From Bordetella genomosp. 1 (GTDB lineage: Bacteria; Pseudomonadota; Gammaproteobacteria; Burkholderiales; Burkholderiaceae_B): DNA of 64,000 bases. The number at the start of each line of letters is the position of its first letter. Position 1 is the first letter of the stretch. The notes under the pieces are model-generated. The model ran no database searches. It was not told the DNA's origin and saw only the letters and a program-made list of their open reading frames with translations. The translations under genes were made by a program, and so were the position numbers. The stretch spans positions 868,001-932,000 of the forward strand of contig NZ_NEVL01000003.1 in the NCBI RefSeq assembly GCF_002261335.1. The letters run 5' to 3'. Below, piece after piece: positions 46,383 through 56,381 of the stretch.

Positions 46383-47266
46383 CGCGGAGGCAGGTATTGC
46401 AGCGGGTCGACGGGCGTGCCCTGGCGACGGATCTCGAAGTGCAGCTTGGGCGACGTGGCGTCGGTCTGGCCGATCTCGGCGATCTTGGTGCCGCGCTTGA
46501 CGTTCTGGCCGGTCTTCACGAGCAGCGCACGGTTGTGGGCGTAGGCCGTGATGAAGCCGTTGGTGTGATTGATGATGATCAGGTTGCCCAGGCCGCGCAC
46601 ACCGTTGCCGCTGTACATGACCTTGCCGTCGGCGGCCGCGATCACCGGGTCGCCGGGATTGCCGGCGAAATCGATGCCCTTGCTGTTGCTGTTGAAGGTC
46701 TGGCTGATCTGGCCGGTGGACGGCCAGCCCCAGCTGATCACGCCGGCATCGGCCGCGCGGGCCGGTTGCTTGGGCGGCGTCTCGGGGGGCGGCGTGCCGG
46801 AGGCGACCTGGGTGCTGGTGTCGGGCTCGGTGCCGGTGGGCGGCGTGGTGCCGGCCGGCTGGTCGAGCGGGCGCGGCTCGGTCTTGGTGGAACCGATCGG
46901 CGTGGTGCTGGTGCCGGCGCCGGCGGTGGCCGTGCCGGACACGCGCAGCACCTGGCCGACGTGGATCTGGTTGGGATCGGACAGGTTGTTCAGGCGCTTG
47001 ACCGTCTCGAGATCGACGTTGTTTGCGCGCGCAATCTTGTAGAGCGTGTCGCCGGGCTTGACGACATAGGTGCCGCCGCTGGCCTGGGCGCTCGTGGAGG
47101 CGCCGCCGCCCGTCATGTCGACGACCGGGGCACGCTTGCCCGTGGAGGTGCAGCCGGCCAGCACGGCCAGGCACAGCAGGCCCGTCATCAAGGCGGGGCG
47201 ACGCAGGCGCGCGGCGAGCGCGCCCTTCAGAAAGGGGTCGGTCAGTTGCAACTGCCCGTTGAGCAT
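46379..47266 (-). CDS. nlpD: NlpD-type lipoprotein, LysM and degenerate M23 domain
   Basis: The 295-residue lipoprotein has a lipobox LAGC with Cys39, a LysM peptidoglycan-binding domain (about 68-112, YVVKPGDTLYKIARANNVDL) and a C-terminal M23 domain (about 170-290). In the M23 domain the metal-binding His of the HxxxD motif is missing (SKGIDFAGNPGD) and only LHFEIR remains of the other motif. This matches NlpD/EnvC activators of cell-wall amidases, not active endopeptidases. ATG 47266 follows AGGAG; a start seven codons earlier lies within pcm. The Thr/Pro-rich linker separates the domains. Confidence 0.93.
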   Translation of the reverse strand: MLNGQLQLTDPFLKGALAARLRRPALMTGLLCLAVLAGCTSTGKRAPVVDMTGGGASTSAQASGGTYVVKPGDTLYKIARANNVDLETVKRLNNLSDPNQIHVGQVLRVSGTATAGAGTSTTPIGSTKTEPRPLDQPAGTTPPTGTEPDTSTQVASGTPPPETPPKQPARAADAGVISWGWPSTGQISQTFNSNSKGIDFAGNPGDPVIAAADGKVMYSGNGVRGLGNLIIINHTNGFITAYAHNRALLVKTGQNVKRGTKIAEIGQTDATSPKLHFEIRRQGTPVDPLQYLPPR

Positions 47267-47283
47267 ACGATTCTCCTGTTTGC

Positions 47284-48108
47284 TCAAGATTGTATTCCGG
47301 CCTTCAGAGGCACGAAACGCACCGCCTCGAGCTCGGTGCGTTTCCAGGTTGCCGTGCCGGTACGTTCGATCAGCACCAGCCGCTGGCTAGTGGTGCCCTC
47401 GGGGGCGATCAGGCGTCCGCCCGGCGCGAGCTGCGTGAGCAGCGCCTGCGGAATCGCCAGGCCGGCGGCAGCCACAACGATAGCATCGAACGGCGCCACG
47501 CCGGGCACCCCGAGCGTGCCATCACCATAAATGAGGCGCACCCGGGTGGTCAGGCGCAGCGCGCGCAGATTGGTGCGCGCCAGCTCGTACAGACCGCGGA
47601 TGCGTTCGATCGCGTGCACCTCGCGGATGAATTGCGACAGGACGGCGGCCTGGTAGCCGCAGCCCGCCCCGACTTCGAGCACCCGGGTCGGGGTGCGGCC
47701 CTCGCAGACCGCGGCGATCATGCGCGCCACGACCCAGGGCTGGGAGATGGTTTGCGAGTGGCCGATGGGCAGCGCCGCGTCCTCGTAGGCGCGGCTGGCC
47801 AGCGCCTCGTCGACGAAGATGTGGCGCGGCACGGCGGCCATCGCGTTGAGCACCCGGTCGTCGGACACGCCCTGCGCGCGCAGGCGCTGCACCATGGCCT
47901 GGCGCAGGCGGTCGGAGTTCAGGCCCATGTTGCCGTTGGAGGCGGCCTGCACCACCGGCGCGGGGCGCTGCAGCGTGGCGGCCGAAATCCGGGTGTTGCT
48001 GTTGCTGGCGGTGTAGCCGGGCGCCAGGCTGCGGCCGTCGTAGCGCGGCGTGGCGGGCTTGAGCGTGCCCGGCGTGGGCGCCTCCTGCGGGCCTAGACGT
48101 TTGCGCAT
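47284..48108 (-). CDS. pcm: Protein-L-isoaspartate O-methyltransferase
   Basis: The 274-residue enzyme methylates damaged isoaspartyl residues with SAM to start their repair. The SAM motif I is [17 protein letters not shown], preceded by [16 protein letters not shown], the family's substrate loop. The first 60 residues are low-complexity (Ala, Ser, Pro, Asn) and not part of the fold; an ATG at codon 61 is an alternative start, but neither site has a clear ribosome box and the longer form overlaps surE by 16 bases, which allows coupling. Confidence 0.93.
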   Translation of the reverse strand: MRKRLGPQEAPTPGTLKPATPRYDGRSLAPGYTASNSNTRISAATLQRPAPVVQAASNGNMGLNSDRLRQAMVQRLRAQGVSDDRVLNAMAAVPRHIFVDEALASRAYEDAALPIGHSQTISQPWVVARMIAAVCEGRTPTRVLEVGAGCGYQAAVLSQFIREVHAIERIRGLYELARTNLRALRLTTRVRLIYGDGTLGVPGVAPFDAIVVAAAGLAIPQALLTQLAPGGRLIAPEGTTSQRLVLIERTGTATWKRTELEAVRFVPLKAGIQS

Positions 48109-48851
48109 AGCGGAGCCGCCCAGGTGCGCACTTCGTCGAGCTGGCCGGTGTGGGTCAGGTCCAGACGCAGCGGGGTGACCGACACCGCGCCTTCGGTCAC
48201 GGCATGGAAGTCCGTGCCGGGCGTTGCGTCGGCGGCCAGGCCCACGGGCCCGATCCAGTAGATCGGCTCGCCGTAGGGCGTGGTGCTGCGCACCACCGGC
48301 TCGGCCGGATGGCGCTTGCCCAGCCGCGTGACCTGCAGGCCGCGCAGGTCTTCGAAACGGCGGTTGGGGATGTTGACGTTGAGCAGCACCGGGGCGCCCA
48401 GCGGCTCGGCGATCTGCCGCTCGACCACCTGGCGCGCGGCCCGGGCGGCCGATTCGATGTGGTCCCAGCCCTTCTCGACCAGCGAGAACGCGATGGCGGG
48501 AATGCCGAACAGGTAGCCCTCGGTGGCCGCGGCGACCGTGCCGGAGTACAGCGTGTCGTCGCCCATGTTGGCGCCGTTGTTGATGCCGGACACGACCAGG
48601 TCGGGGCGATGGTCCATCAGGCCGGTGAGGGCCACGTGGACGCAGTCGGAGGGCGTGCCGTTGACGTAGATGAAGCCGTTGGACGCGGTGCGCACCGACA
48701 GCGGGCGGTTCAGGGTGAGCGAATTCGAGGCGCCGCTGTGATTGGTTTCGGGAGCCACGACGGTGAGTTCAGCCAGCCCGGACAAGGCCTGCACCAGCGC
48801 CTCAAGCCCCGGCGCGTTGTAGCCGTCGTCGTTCGAAACCAATATACGCAT
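48093..48851 (-). CDS. surE: 5'/3'-nucleotidase SurE
   Basis: The 252-residue phosphatase dephosphorylates nucleoside monophosphates. Metal-binding residues are in the N-terminal [19 protein letters not shown] (Asp8, Asp9), [10 protein letters not shown] (Ser/Asn) and [19 protein letters not shown] (Asn). GGAGGGG precedes ATG 48851. It heads the surE-pcm-nlpD-exonuclease unit and diverges from plsY. Confidence 0.96.
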   Translation of the reverse strand: MRILVSNDDGYNAPGLEALVQALSGLAELTVVAPETNHSGASNSLTLNRPLSVRTASNGFIYVNGTPSDCVHVALTGLMDHRPDLVVSGINNGANMGDDTLYSGTVAAATEGYLFGIPAIAFSLVEKGWDHIESAARAARQVVERQIAEPLGAPVLLNVNIPNRRFEDLRGLQVTRLGKRHPAEPVVRSTTPYGEPIYWIGPVGLAADATPGTDFHAVTEGAVSVTPLRLDLTHTGQLDEVRTWAAPLCANV

Positions 48852-49066
48852 TACCCCTCCGCAACATCCGGCCGCGCTGACCGCGAACCGACAGGCGTGG
48901 ATTGTACCGTCAGACTCGCCCCGCATGCCGGGCCGGACCCGCATCCGATCACGCCCGCGGGTTGCGCCGGATTTGGCGCGGCCCGCCGTCGCGGTAGAAT
49001 CCCCTGCCTCCGGCGCCCGGCCATCGGCCACGCCACGCAAACAACAACAAGGACACCCCCGCCACC

Positions 49067-49705
49067 ATGCTGACCACCCCTCCCTCCCTGGCGCTGACCG
49101 CCGGACTGGTGCTGCTCGCCTACCTGATCGGATCGATCCCGTTCGCGGTGGTCGTGAGCAAGCTCATGGGGCTGCAGGATCCGCGCAGCTACGGCTCGAA
49201 AAACCCCGGCGCCACCAATGTGCTGCGCACCGGCAACAAGAAGGCCGCCGCGCTGACGCTGCTGGGCGACGCCGCCAAGGGCTGGTTCGCCCTGTGGCTG
49301 GCCGGCACGCTGGTGCCCGGCATCAGCCCGGCCGTGTTCGCGCTGGTCGCCGTGGCCGTGTTCCTGGGCCACGTCTTCCCGATCTTCCTGGGCTTCAAGG
49401 GCGGCAAGGGCGTGGCGACGGCGCTGGGCGTGCTGGCCGCGATCAACCTCTGGCTGGCGCTGGCCGTCGTGGCCACCTGGCTGATCATGGCGGTGCTCAC
49501 GCGCTACTCGTCGCTGTCGGCGCTGGTGGCGTCGTTCTGCGCCCCGATCTTCTACGTGCTGGGCAGCGGCACCGCCTGGTATGCCCACACCCAGATCACG
49601 CTGGCCATCGCGGTCATCGTGGCCATTCTGTTCTGGCGCCATGCCGCCAACATCTCCCGCCTCATCAAGGGCACCGAGAGCAAGATCGGCTCGAAAAAGA
49701 AGTAA
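49067..49705 (+). CDS. plsY: Glycerol-3-phosphate acyltransferase (acyl-phosphate type)
   Basis: The 212-residue membrane enzyme transfers an acyl group from acyl phosphate to glycerol 3-phosphate, the first step of phospholipid synthesis. Five membrane helices are visible, with the conserved loops [35 protein letters not shown] and [17 protein letters not shown], which carry the active-site and phosphate-binding residues. It diverges from surE and is followed by a strong terminator. Confidence 0.96.
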   Translation: MLTTPPSLALTAGLVLLAYLIGSIPFAVVVSKLMGLQDPRSYGSKNPGATNVLRTGNKKAAALTLLGDAAKGWFALWLAGTLVPGISPAVFALVAVAVFLGHVFPIFLGFKGGKGVATALGVLAAINLWLALAVVATWLIMAVLTRYSSLSALVASFCAPIFYVLGSGTAWYAHTQITLAIAVIVAILFWRHAANISRLIKGTESKIGSKKK

Positions 49706-49731
49706 GTCCGCCCGCGGCGGACCCCACGAGC

Positions 49732-49769
49732 AAAATCGCCGGCCGGGCATCAAGCCCGCCGGCGATTTT
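49732..49769. terminator. Terminator after plsY
   Basis: AAAATCGCCGGC (49732-49743) pairs with its complement at 49758-49769, with an inner GGGC/GCCC stem and a T-tract (TTTTTCTTT) at the 3' side. It separates plsY from the convergent catabolic operon. Confidence 0.88.
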
Positions 49770-49798
49770 TCTTTGGTTGAGCGCGCACCGACCCGGGA

Positions 49799-50383
49799 TC
49801 AGGCCAGGACCTTGCGGAACATCGTGCGCTTGGTGTTGCGAAACGACGGGCGCACCCGCGACGACCAGTCGGTGGCGCGCACGGCCAGCCAGGGCGGGCT
49901 GCCGAAGGTCTCCTGCGTGGCGAGGTCGTAGCAGGCGTGATAGCGCGGGCCGCCGTCGGGGCAGCGCAGGCGCCGCGCCCGCACCGAGCCCGGCACCGCG
50001 GCCAGGCCGGGCATGTGTTCCTGGTCGTACCAGGCGTTGAAATCCTCTTCGGCCTCGGGCAGCACGTCGGTCTCGACCACGTAGTGCCAGTGGCTCGCCT
50101 CGCCGGCGCTGGCGCCGTCGAGATCGGCCAGCGCGTCGAGGATGCGGGTGGTGGCGCCGGGATAGCGTTCGTCGGCCAGTGCCCGCACGGCGGCCAGGTC
50201 GTGGCCGGCCGTGTCGGCCGAGGCCGGCGTGCAATAGACGTAGGTCTCCGGCTGTGCCGGATCGGCGGCCGCATAGACTTCGACGCGCATGCCGGGGCTC
50301 GCGCTCAGGACGTGGGCGCGCAGCGCGCGCGCGGCATCGGCGTCGAGCAACTGGCCATCGATGCGCAAAAGCAGGGTCTGCAT
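49799..50383 (-). CDS. Unassigned protein with EthD/Dabb-like C-terminal part
   Basis: I do not recognise this 194-residue protein as a named family. The N-terminal half (MQTLLLRIDGQLLDAD onwards) and the C-terminal half each look like small alpha+beta ferredoxin-type units. The segment HWHYVVETDVLPEAEEDFNA followed by WYDQEHMPGLAAVPG resembles dimeric alpha/beta-barrel enzymes such as EthD and muconolactone-isomerase-like proteins, with a conserved-looking His in DQEHMPG. No signal peptide is seen. It is the last gene of a four-gene operon with a CMD-like protein, a Bug receptor and a LigI-like lactonase, so a role in aromatic breakdown is plausible. ATG 50383 suits the first beta-strand; the upstream open frame overlaps the CMD gene. 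Confidence 0.6.
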   Translation of the reverse strand: MQTLLLRIDGQLLDADAARALRAHVLSASPGMRVEVYAAADPAQPETYVYCTPASADTAGHDLAAVRALADERYPGATTRILDALADLDGASAGEASHWHYVVETDVLPEAEEDFNAWYDQEHMPGLAAVPGSVRARRLRCPDGGPRYHACYDLATQETFGSPPWLAVRATDWSSRVRPSFRNTKRTMFRKVLA

Positions 50384-50405
50384 GGGATTCTCTGGATTCA
50401 AGGGG

Positions 50406-50939
50406 TCAATGGCCCACGCGCAATGCCACCAGCAGGCGCGACACCATGTTGTAGGCGGCGATGGTGGCGGTGAGGTCGAGCAGGCCCTGCGCCGGGAAAT
50501 GCGCGCGCAGCGGCTCGAACACCGCATCGGGCACCTCGATGGCGCGGGTCATCGCGTCGGTGTAGGCCAGGGCCTCTGCCTCGCCGGCGGCCAGGTCGGG
50601 CACGTCCCGCGGCTCCGGGCCGCCTCGCAGCGACGCGATCGCGGCGTCGGAGACGCCGGCCTTCTGCGCGTGCGGCACGTGCGCCTCGAACTCGTAGGGT
50701 GCGCCGTTGAGCACCGCCACGCGCAGGATGACCAGCTCGCGCAGGCGGGCCGGCAGGGAGTTGTTGTTGCGCACGGCGGTCAGCATCGCTTCCCATCCCT
50801 CGCAAATTGGCGCGCTGTTGAGCAGCACCTGATAGAGCGGCGAGATGCGGCCACGCGAGGCCTGGATGCGGGCCTCGAGCGGCGCCAGTTCGGGACGGGT
50901 GCCGGGCGCCACCGGCGCCAGGCGGGAGGTTTCACTCAT
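50406..50939 (-). CDS. Carboxymuconolactone decarboxylase (CMD)-family protein
   Basis: The 177-residue all-helical protein fits the CMD/AhpD superfamily, with LPARLRELVILRVAVLNGAPYE cut before EFEAHVPHAQKAGVSD, where the family usually has its active-site Glu and His. The CxxC pair of AhpD-type peroxidases is absent, so a peroxidase role is unlikely and a decarboxylase or isomerase-like role is more probable. It starts three bases after the Bug receptor gene and lies 22 bases before the unassigned gene, so all are co-transcribed. Confidence 0.83.
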   Translation of the reverse strand: MSETSRLAPVAPGTRPELAPLEARIQASRGRISPLYQVLLNSAPICEGWEAMLTAVRNNNSLPARLRELVILRVAVLNGAPYEFEAHVPHAQKAGVSDAAIASLRGGPEPRDVPDLAAGEAEALAYTDAMTRAIEVPDAVFEPLRAHFPAQGLLDLTATIAAYNMVSRLLVALRVGH

Positions 50940-50942
50940 GCG

Positions 50943-51911
50943 TTACTCCGGACGGATCTGCTTGCGTTCGATCAGGCCCGACCACTTGCTGCGGTCCGAC
51001 TGCATCAGGGCGGCCAGCTCGGCGGGCGTGGACGGCGCGGGCTCGGCGCCAAAGGCCTGCAGGCGCTTGCGGGTGGCCTCATCCGACAGCGCGGCGCGCA
51101 CGGCCTGGTTCAGCTTCTCGATGGTGGCGGGCGGCGTGGCGGCGGGCGCCAGCAGACCATACCAGTTGTTCGACTCCACGCCGGCGATGCCCTGTTCGGC
51201 CAGCGTCGGCACGTCGGGCAGCAGCGGATGGCGCTTGGGCGCGGCCAGGCCGAGCGGCTTGAGCTTGCCGCCCTGGATGTGGCCGATCAGCCCGGGCACG
51301 TCGCCGAAGAAGCCGGCCACCTGGTTGCCCATCACGTCGTTGATGACCGGCGCGGCGCCCTTGTACGGCACGTGCATCACCTTGGCCTTGCTCGCGTCGG
51401 TGAACATCTCCAGCGTGAGGTGCGGAATGCTGCCCACGCCCGACGAACCGATGGCCACCGGCTGCGAATCGGCCTGCGAACGCTTCACGAAGTCGGCCGC
51501 GTCCTTGGCCGGATTCTTCGGATTCACCACGAACACGGTGGCGTTGTTGACCACCAGCGAAACCGGCGCGAAGTCCTGGTCCGGACGGTACGGCAGCTCT
51601 TTATAGAGCGCCGGGCTGATCGCGACCGCGCCCACGCTGGTGAGGAACAGCACCGAGCCGTCGGCCGGCGCCTTGGCCACGAAGGCCGCGCCGATGTTGC
51701 CGTTGGCGCCGGCCTTGTTCTCGACGATCACCTGGCGGTCGAGCTCCTTGCCGAGCCGCTCGGCCAGCACCCGGCCCACCATGTCGACCGGGCCGCCCGG
51801 CGGGAACGCCACGATCAGGCGCACGGGCGCCTCGGCCTGCGCGGCCGCGCTCAGGCCGCCGAATGCGGCCAGGGCAAGCGCCCCGGCCGACAGCATCTGT
51901 TTGATCTGCAT
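50943..51911 (-). CDS. Bug-family periplasmic binding protein (TctC-like)
   Basis: The 322-residue exported protein has a signal peptide (ending SAAAQA-EAP) and the Bug hallmark VRLIVAFPPGGPVDMVGRVL near the N-terminus, with DRQVIVENKAGANGNIGAAF next. Such proteins are very numerous in Bordetella and relatives and bind carboxylates or amides for tripartite tricarboxylate carriers. No TctA or TctB membrane gene is in the window, so it must use a carrier encoded elsewhere or act as a sensor. It sits between the LigI-like and CMD-like genes, which suggests an aromatic or lactone ligand. Confidence 0.93.
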   Translation of the reverse strand: MQIKQMLSAGALALAAFGGLSAAAQAEAPVRLIVAFPPGGPVDMVGRVLAERLGKELDRQVIVENKAGANGNIGAAFVAKAPADGSVLFLTSVGAVAISPALYKELPYRPDQDFAPVSLVVNNATVFVVNPKNPAKDAADFVKRSQADSQPVAIGSSGVGSIPHLTLEMFTDASKAKVMHVPYKGAAPVINDVMGNQVAGFFGDVPGLIGHIQGGKLKPLGLAAPKRHPLLPDVPTLAEQGIAGVESNNWYGLLAPAATPPATIEKLNQAVRAALSDEATRKRLQAFGAEPAPSTPAELAALMQSDRSKWSGLIERKQIRPE

Positions 51912-51964
51912 GTTGTGTCTCCTCTGCGTAGGAATGTGTGTTTGTGTTGTGGGTGCGCCGCGGC

Positions 51965-52843
51965 TCAGCCCGGCGCGTCGTCGAAACCGTAGAGCCGTGC
52001 CGGGTTGTCCACCAGGATGCGGTGGCGCAGGCCGGCGTCGGGCACGGCGAGAAACAGCGCGTCGGCCACTTCGCCGTCATCCGGCATGTCGCCGCGCACA
52101 TTGGGATGGGGCCAGTCGGTGCCCCAGAGGGTCCGGCCGGGCATGGCCTGCGCGATGGCGCGCATGAAGGGCAGGCCCTCGTGGAACGGGCGCGTGCCGC
52201 TGCCGATGCGGTCGATGCCCGAGATCTTGACCCAGGCGTTGGGCTGGTCGGCCAGGCCGAGCAGCGCCACGAACGCCGGATCGTCCAGGCCGCGCGCGGC
52301 CGAGATGCGGCCCATGTGGTCCACCACGAACGGCACCGGCAGGCGCCGCAGCAGCGGCAGCAGGCCGGGCAGCGCGGCGCCGTCCACGTGCAGGCACAGA
52401 TGCCAGCCCAGCGGCGCGAGGCGGTCCGCCAGGCGCAGCACGTCGGCCTCGGCCGGCGGCGCGCCCAGGTGCGGCACATAGTTGAATCGGGCCCCGCGCA
52501 CGCCGCCCGCATGCAGGCGCTGCAGCGTGTCGTCGCTCACGTCGGGACGCAGCACCGCCACGCCGCGGTAGCGGCCGCCCGCATGCGCCAGCGCGTCGAG
52601 CAGGGCCGAATGATCGGCGCCGTGGCAGGCCGCCTGCACCACCACCGCGCGGGTGATGCCCAGATGCCGGTGCAGCGCGGCGAGCGCCTCGCGCGAGGCG
52701 TCGGGCGGCGTGTAGCTGCGGCCCTCGGCGTACGGAAAGCGCTGCGCCGGCCCGAAGACGTGGCAATGCGTGTCGCAGGCGCCCGCGGGCAAGGCATGGC
52801 GCGGCGCGCTGGGATCGGACAGGGGCGGCAGGCAATCGGGCAT
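51965..52843 (-). CDS. LigI-like amidohydrolase (2-pyrone-4,6-dicarboxylate lactonase type)
   Basis: The 292-residue protein belongs to the amidohydrolase superfamily branch of LigI. The first strand carries CDTHCHVFGP with the HxH pair, later strands carry HLCLHVDG and FVVDHMGR with further His, and the last WGTDWPHPNVRG holds the catalytic Asp. LigI opens 2-pyrone-4,6-dicarboxylate in lignin-aromatic breakdown; relatives act on other lactones. It heads the catabolic operon and diverges from a LysR gene. The exact substrate is not certain. Confidence 0.87.
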   Translation of the reverse strand: MPDCLPPLSDPSAPRHALPAGACDTHCHVFGPAQRFPYAEGRSYTPPDASREALAALHRHLGITRAVVVQAACHGADHSALLDALAHAGGRYRGVAVLRPDVSDDTLQRLHAGGVRGARFNYVPHLGAPPAEADVLRLADRLAPLGWHLCLHVDGAALPGLLPLLRRLPVPFVVDHMGRISAARGLDDPAFVALLGLADQPNAWVKISGIDRIGSGTRPFHEGLPFMRAIAQAMPGRTLWGTDWPHPNVRGDMPDDGEVADALFLAVPDAGLRHRILVDNPARLYGFDDAPG

Positions 52844-52943
52844 GTGGCTTCCTGGAAAAACGCCATGGTGGCCGATTGCCGCATCGCCAACAATGCTATA
52901 TCTTTTATTTCAGTTATTCGATTTCTCTATATCCAACACCGCC
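52844..52943. promoter_or_regulatory. Divergent promoter region LysR / catabolic operon
   Basis: This 100-bp gap is much more A/T-rich than its surroundings. The word CTATATC occurs twice (52896-52902 and 52927-52933), 31 bases apart, about three helical turns, which suits paired LysR contacts. Exact -35/-10 boxes are not clear. Confidence 0.5.
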
Positions 52944-53870
52944 GTGGACCTCAAACAGATCGCGTATTTCGTGCAGGTGGCCGAGGGCCGCAGCTTTTCG
53001 CGCGCCGCCGAGGCGCTGGGCGTGGCCCAGCCGACCCTGAGCCGACAGGTGCGCCTGCTCGAACTCGAGCTCGGGCAGCATCTGCTCTATCGCAATGGCC
53101 GCGGCGTGGAGCCCACCGAGGCCGGCGTGCGGCTGCTCGGGCACGCGCGCGGCCTGCTGCACCTGGCCGAACGCGCGCGCGAAGACCTGCGCACGCTGGG
53201 CGACACGCCGGCCGGCAAGGTGGTGGTGGGGCTGCCGCCGCGCATCGCGCGGGTGCTCACGCCGCCGCTGGTGGCGCGTTTTCGCAGTGCCTTCCCGCAG
53301 GCCTCCATCGCCGTGGCCGAAGGCCTGTCGGCGCAGGTGCGCGAGTGGCTGCTGGCCGGACGGGTCGACCTGGCGGTGCTCTACGATCCCCCCGCCACGC
53401 CGCAGATCCTGACCGAATCGCTGCTGCGCGAAGATCTGGTGCTGGTGGCGGCGGCGGGCTCGCGGCCCGCCCTGCCCGCCCGCATCACCGTCTCGCAACT
53501 GCCGGCCTATCCGCTCATCCTGCCCAGCCTGCCCAACGCCATCCGCACGCTGGTCGAGGGCGTGTGCCGGCGCGTGGGCGTGCGCCTGAATGTGGTGACC
53601 GAGGTGGATGCGGTGCAGACGATCCTCGAGCTGGCGGCGCAGGGCCAGGCCTGCGCCATCCTGCCGCGTTCGGCGGCCCTGGGCGGGCCGGCGCTGGCGG
53701 TGTGCCGCATCGAGGCGCCCGTGATCCGCAACCGCCTCGTGCTGGCCACGCCGCGCCAGCGGCCGGCCACGCGGCTGGCCGATGCCACGGCCGAACTGCT
53801 GCGCGGGCTGGACCTGCATGCCCTGCTGTATGGCGAGGCGCGCGCCGACGGTCCGCCGGCCGCGCCCTGA
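52944..53870 (+). CDS. LysR-family regulator of the catabolic operon
   Basis: The 308-residue LysR protein starts with DLKQIAYFVQVAEGRSFSRA and the helix-turn-helix EALGVAQPTLSRQVRLLE. GTG 52944 gives the usual LysR N-terminus; an ATG 17 codons upstream (52893) would add a hydrophobic leader unusual for the family, although neither has a clear ribosome site. The gene diverges from the LigI-like operon and is the obvious candidate for its control. The effector may be the ring-cleavage lactone or its precursor. Confidence 0.88.
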   Translation: MDLKQIAYFVQVAEGRSFSRAAEALGVAQPTLSRQVRLLELELGQHLLYRNGRGVEPTEAGVRLLGHARGLLHLAERAREDLRTLGDTPAGKVVVGLPPRIARVLTPPLVARFRSAFPQASIAVAEGLSAQVREWLLAGRVDLAVLYDPPATPQILTESLLREDLVLVAAAGSRPALPARITVSQLPAYPLILPSLPNAIRTLVEGVCRRVGVRLNVVTEVDAVQTILELAAQGQACAILPRSAALGGPALAVCRIEAPVIRNRLVLATPRQRPATRLADATAELLRGLDLHALLYGEARADGPPAAP

Positions 53871-53882
53871 CGCCGCGCCGCC

Positions 53883-54920
53883 TCAGGCGACGCAGATGTC
53901 GGCGAGATCCCAGCGCGGCCGCACCGTGAAGGCATGGCTGCCCTCGGTGAGATCGACCAGGCCCGCCTTGACGCGCTCGGCCGCCGCGAAGGCGATCATG
54001 GCGCCGTTGTCGGTGCACAGCGCGAGCGGCGGGAAATAGGCCGTGGCCTTGAGCGGCTTGAGCGCGCGGGCCAGTTGCTCGCGCAACAACTTGTTGGCGC
54101 CCACGCCGCCCGCCACCACCAGCCGCGCAAGGCCGGTCTGCTTGAGCGCGCGCACGGCCTTGGCCGCCAGTACGTCCACGATGGCCGCCTGCGTGCTGGC
54201 CGAGAGATCGGCGCGGGTCTGCGCGTCGATGCCGCCGTCGGCCTGCGCCGCCTTCACGCGGGTCAGCACGGCGGTCTTCAGGCCGCTGAAGCTGAAGTCG
54301 AGGTCGCCGCTGTGCAGCATGGGGCGCGGCAGCTCGAAGCGGGTGGCGTCGCCCTGCTCGGCCATGCGCGACAGCGCGGGGCCGCCCGGATACCCGAGCC
54401 CGAGCAGCTTGGCGGATTTGTCGAAGGCCTCGCCGGCCGCATCGTCGAGCGTCTCGCCCAGCAGTTCGTAGCGGCCCACGCCGTCGACCCGCATGAGCTG
54501 CGTGTGGCCGCCCGACACCAGCAGCGCCACGAACGGAAAGTCGGGCCGCGGATCGGCCAGCATCGGCGAGAGCAGATGGCCCTCGAGATGGTGGATCGGG
54601 ATGGCGGGCAGCTGCTGCGACCAGGCATAGGCCTGGGCCACGCTGGCGCCCACCAGCAGCGCGCCGGCCAGGCCGGGGCCGGCGGTGTAGGCCACCGCAC
54701 CGATGTCGGCGCGCGCGATGCCCGCCTGGGCCAGCACCTCGCGGGTGAGCGGCACGACGCGTCGGATGTGGTCGCGCGAGGCGAGCTCGGGCACCACGCC
54801 GCCGTATTCCTCGTGCATGGCGATCTGGCTGTGGAGGGCGTGCGCCAGGAGTCCGCGCTCCGTACAGACGGCGGCCACGCCGGTCTCGTCGCAGGAGCTT
54901 TCAAAACCAAGAATAATCAT
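53883..54920 (-). CDS. tsaD: tRNA N6-threonylcarbamoyladenosine synthase subunit TsaD
   Basis: The 345-residue protein completes the t6A modification of ANN-decoding tRNAs with TsaB and TsaE. The N-terminal [16 protein letters not shown] and the metal-binding HHLEGH are both present, as are VSGGHTQLM and the C-terminal [21 protein letters not shown] 54920 was chosen; a TTG two codons upstream is also possible and no ribosome box is strong. It converges on the LysR gene with a gap of 12 bases. Confidence 0.97.
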   Translation of the reverse strand: MIILGFESSCDETGVAAVCTERGLLAHALHSQIAMHEEYGGVVPELASRDHIRRVVPLTREVLAQAGIARADIGAVAYTAGPGLAGALLVGASVAQAYAWSQQLPAIPIHHLEGHLLSPMLADPRPDFPFVALLVSGGHTQLMRVDGVGRYELLGETLDDAAGEAFDKSAKLLGLGYPGGPALSRMAEQGDATRFELPRPMLHSGDLDFSFSGLKTAVLTRVKAAQADGGIDAQTRADLSASTQAAIVDVLAAKAVRALKQTGLARLVVAGGVGANKLLREQLARALKPLKATAYFPPLALCTDNGAMIAFAAAERVKAGLVDLTEGSHAFTVRPRWDLADICVA

Positions 54921-55038
54921 GGGCAAGGATTTTACAACTGGTGCGAAAATACGCGCCGAATTACCTTTATAGACGGCAACAGGGACGCCCGCCGACCACG
55001 GCAGAGCGAGCCGACCTCTTCCATCCGGGGACCAAGCA

Positions 55039-56331
55039 ATGCTGGAGAAGCTCTTTCAACTCAAGGCGCACGCCACCAGCGCGCGCACCGAAATCGTGGC
55101 GGGGATCACCACCTTCCTCACGATGTCGTACATCATTTTCGTCAATCCCGACATCCTGTCGTCGACCGGCATGGACCGCGACGCCGTGTTCGTGGCCACC
55201 TGCCTGGCGGCCGCGCTCGGGTCGATGATCATGGCGCTCGTGGCCAACTGGCCGATCGGCATGGCGCCCGGCATGGGCCTGAACGCGTTCTTCGCGTTCA
55301 CGGTGGTCAAGACCATGGGCTACACCTGGGAGCAGGCGCTCGGGGCCGTGTTCATCTCCGGCATCATCTTCCTGCTGCTCACGGTCACCGGCATCCGCGC
55401 CTGGCTGATTAAGGGCATCCCGCACTCGCTGCGCAGCGCCATCGCGGCCGGCATCGGCCTGTTCCTGGCCATCATCGCGCTGTCGTCGGCCGGCATCGTG
55501 GTCGATCATCCGGCCACCAAGGTCACGCTCGGCGACCTGCGCCAGCCCGGCCCGCTGTTCGCCATCCTGGGCTTCTTCATCATCGCCGCCCTCGACGCGC
55601 TGCGCGTGCGCGGCGCCATCCTGATCGGCATCCTGGTGGTCACGGTGCTGTCGATGGTGCTGGGCTACAACGAGTTCAAGGGCGTGTTCGCCGCGCCGCC
55701 GAGCCTCGCGCCCACCTTCATGAAGCTCGACATCATGGGCGCGCTGCACACCGGCTTCGTGCACGTGATCCTGGTGTTCGTGCTGGTCGAGGTGTTCGAC
55801 GCCACCGGCACGCTGATGGGCGTGGCCAAGCGCGCCAACCTGATCCCCGAAGGCCGCCCCAACCGCCTGGGCCGCGCGCTGTTCGCCGACAGCTCGGCCA
55901 TCGTGGCCGGTTCGATGCTGGGCACCAGCAGCACCACCGCGTTCGTGGAAAGCGCCTCGGGCGTGCAGGCCGGCGGCCGCACCGGCCTGACCGCGCTGGT
56001 CGTCGCCCTGCTGTTCCTGGCCGCGCTGTTCATCTCGCCGCTCGCCGGCTCGGTGCCGGCCTACGCCACCGCGCCCGCCCTGCTCTACGTGGCCGGCCTG
56101 ATGATGCGCGAGCTGATCGACATCGACTGGAACGAAGTCACCGAGGCCACCCCGGCCGCGCTGACCGCGCTCATCATGCCGTTCACCTACTCGATCGCCA
56201 ACGGCCTGGCCTTCGGCTTCATCAGCTATGTCGCGCTCAAGGCCGCGACCGGCCGCTGGCGCCAGATCCACCCGGCCACCTGGCTGGTGGCCATCCTGTT
56301 CGTGATCCGTTACGCGTTCTTCCCGGAATAA
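55039..56331 (+). CDS. NCS2/AzgA-type purine permease
   Basis: The 430-residue membrane protein has about twelve to fourteen helices and the AzgA-branch features: [20 protein letters not shown] near the start, [19 protein letters not shown], and [20 protein letters not shown], where the substrate and proton path lies. Members take up adenine, guanine or hypoxanthine with protons. It diverges from tsaD. The hairpin CACGGCCCGC / GCGGGCCGTG (56382-56406) after the stop may end its transcript, although it lacks a T-run. Confidence 0.92.
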   Translation: MLEKLFQLKAHATSARTEIVAGITTFLTMSYIIFVNPDILSSTGMDRDAVFVATCLAAALGSMIMALVANWPIGMAPGMGLNAFFAFTVVKTMGYTWEQALGAVFISGIIFLLLTVTGIRAWLIKGIPHSLRSAIAAGIGLFLAIIALSSAGIVVDHPATKVTLGDLRQPGPLFAILGFFIIAALDALRVRGAILIGILVVTVLSMVLGYNEFKGVFAAPPSLAPTFMKLDIMGALHTGFVHVILVFVLVEVFDATGTLMGVAKRANLIPEGRPNRLGRALFADSSAIVAGSMLGTSSTTAFVESASGVQAGGRTGLTALVVALLFLAALFISPLAGSVPAYATAPALLYVAGLMMRELIDIDWNEVTEATPAALTALIMPFTYSIANGLAFGFISYVALKAATGRWRQIHPATWLVAILFVIRYAFFPE

Positions 56332-56381
56332 GGCATCCGCCGCGCCCGCGTGCGACACGCGGCTGCACCACGCCCGCCCCT

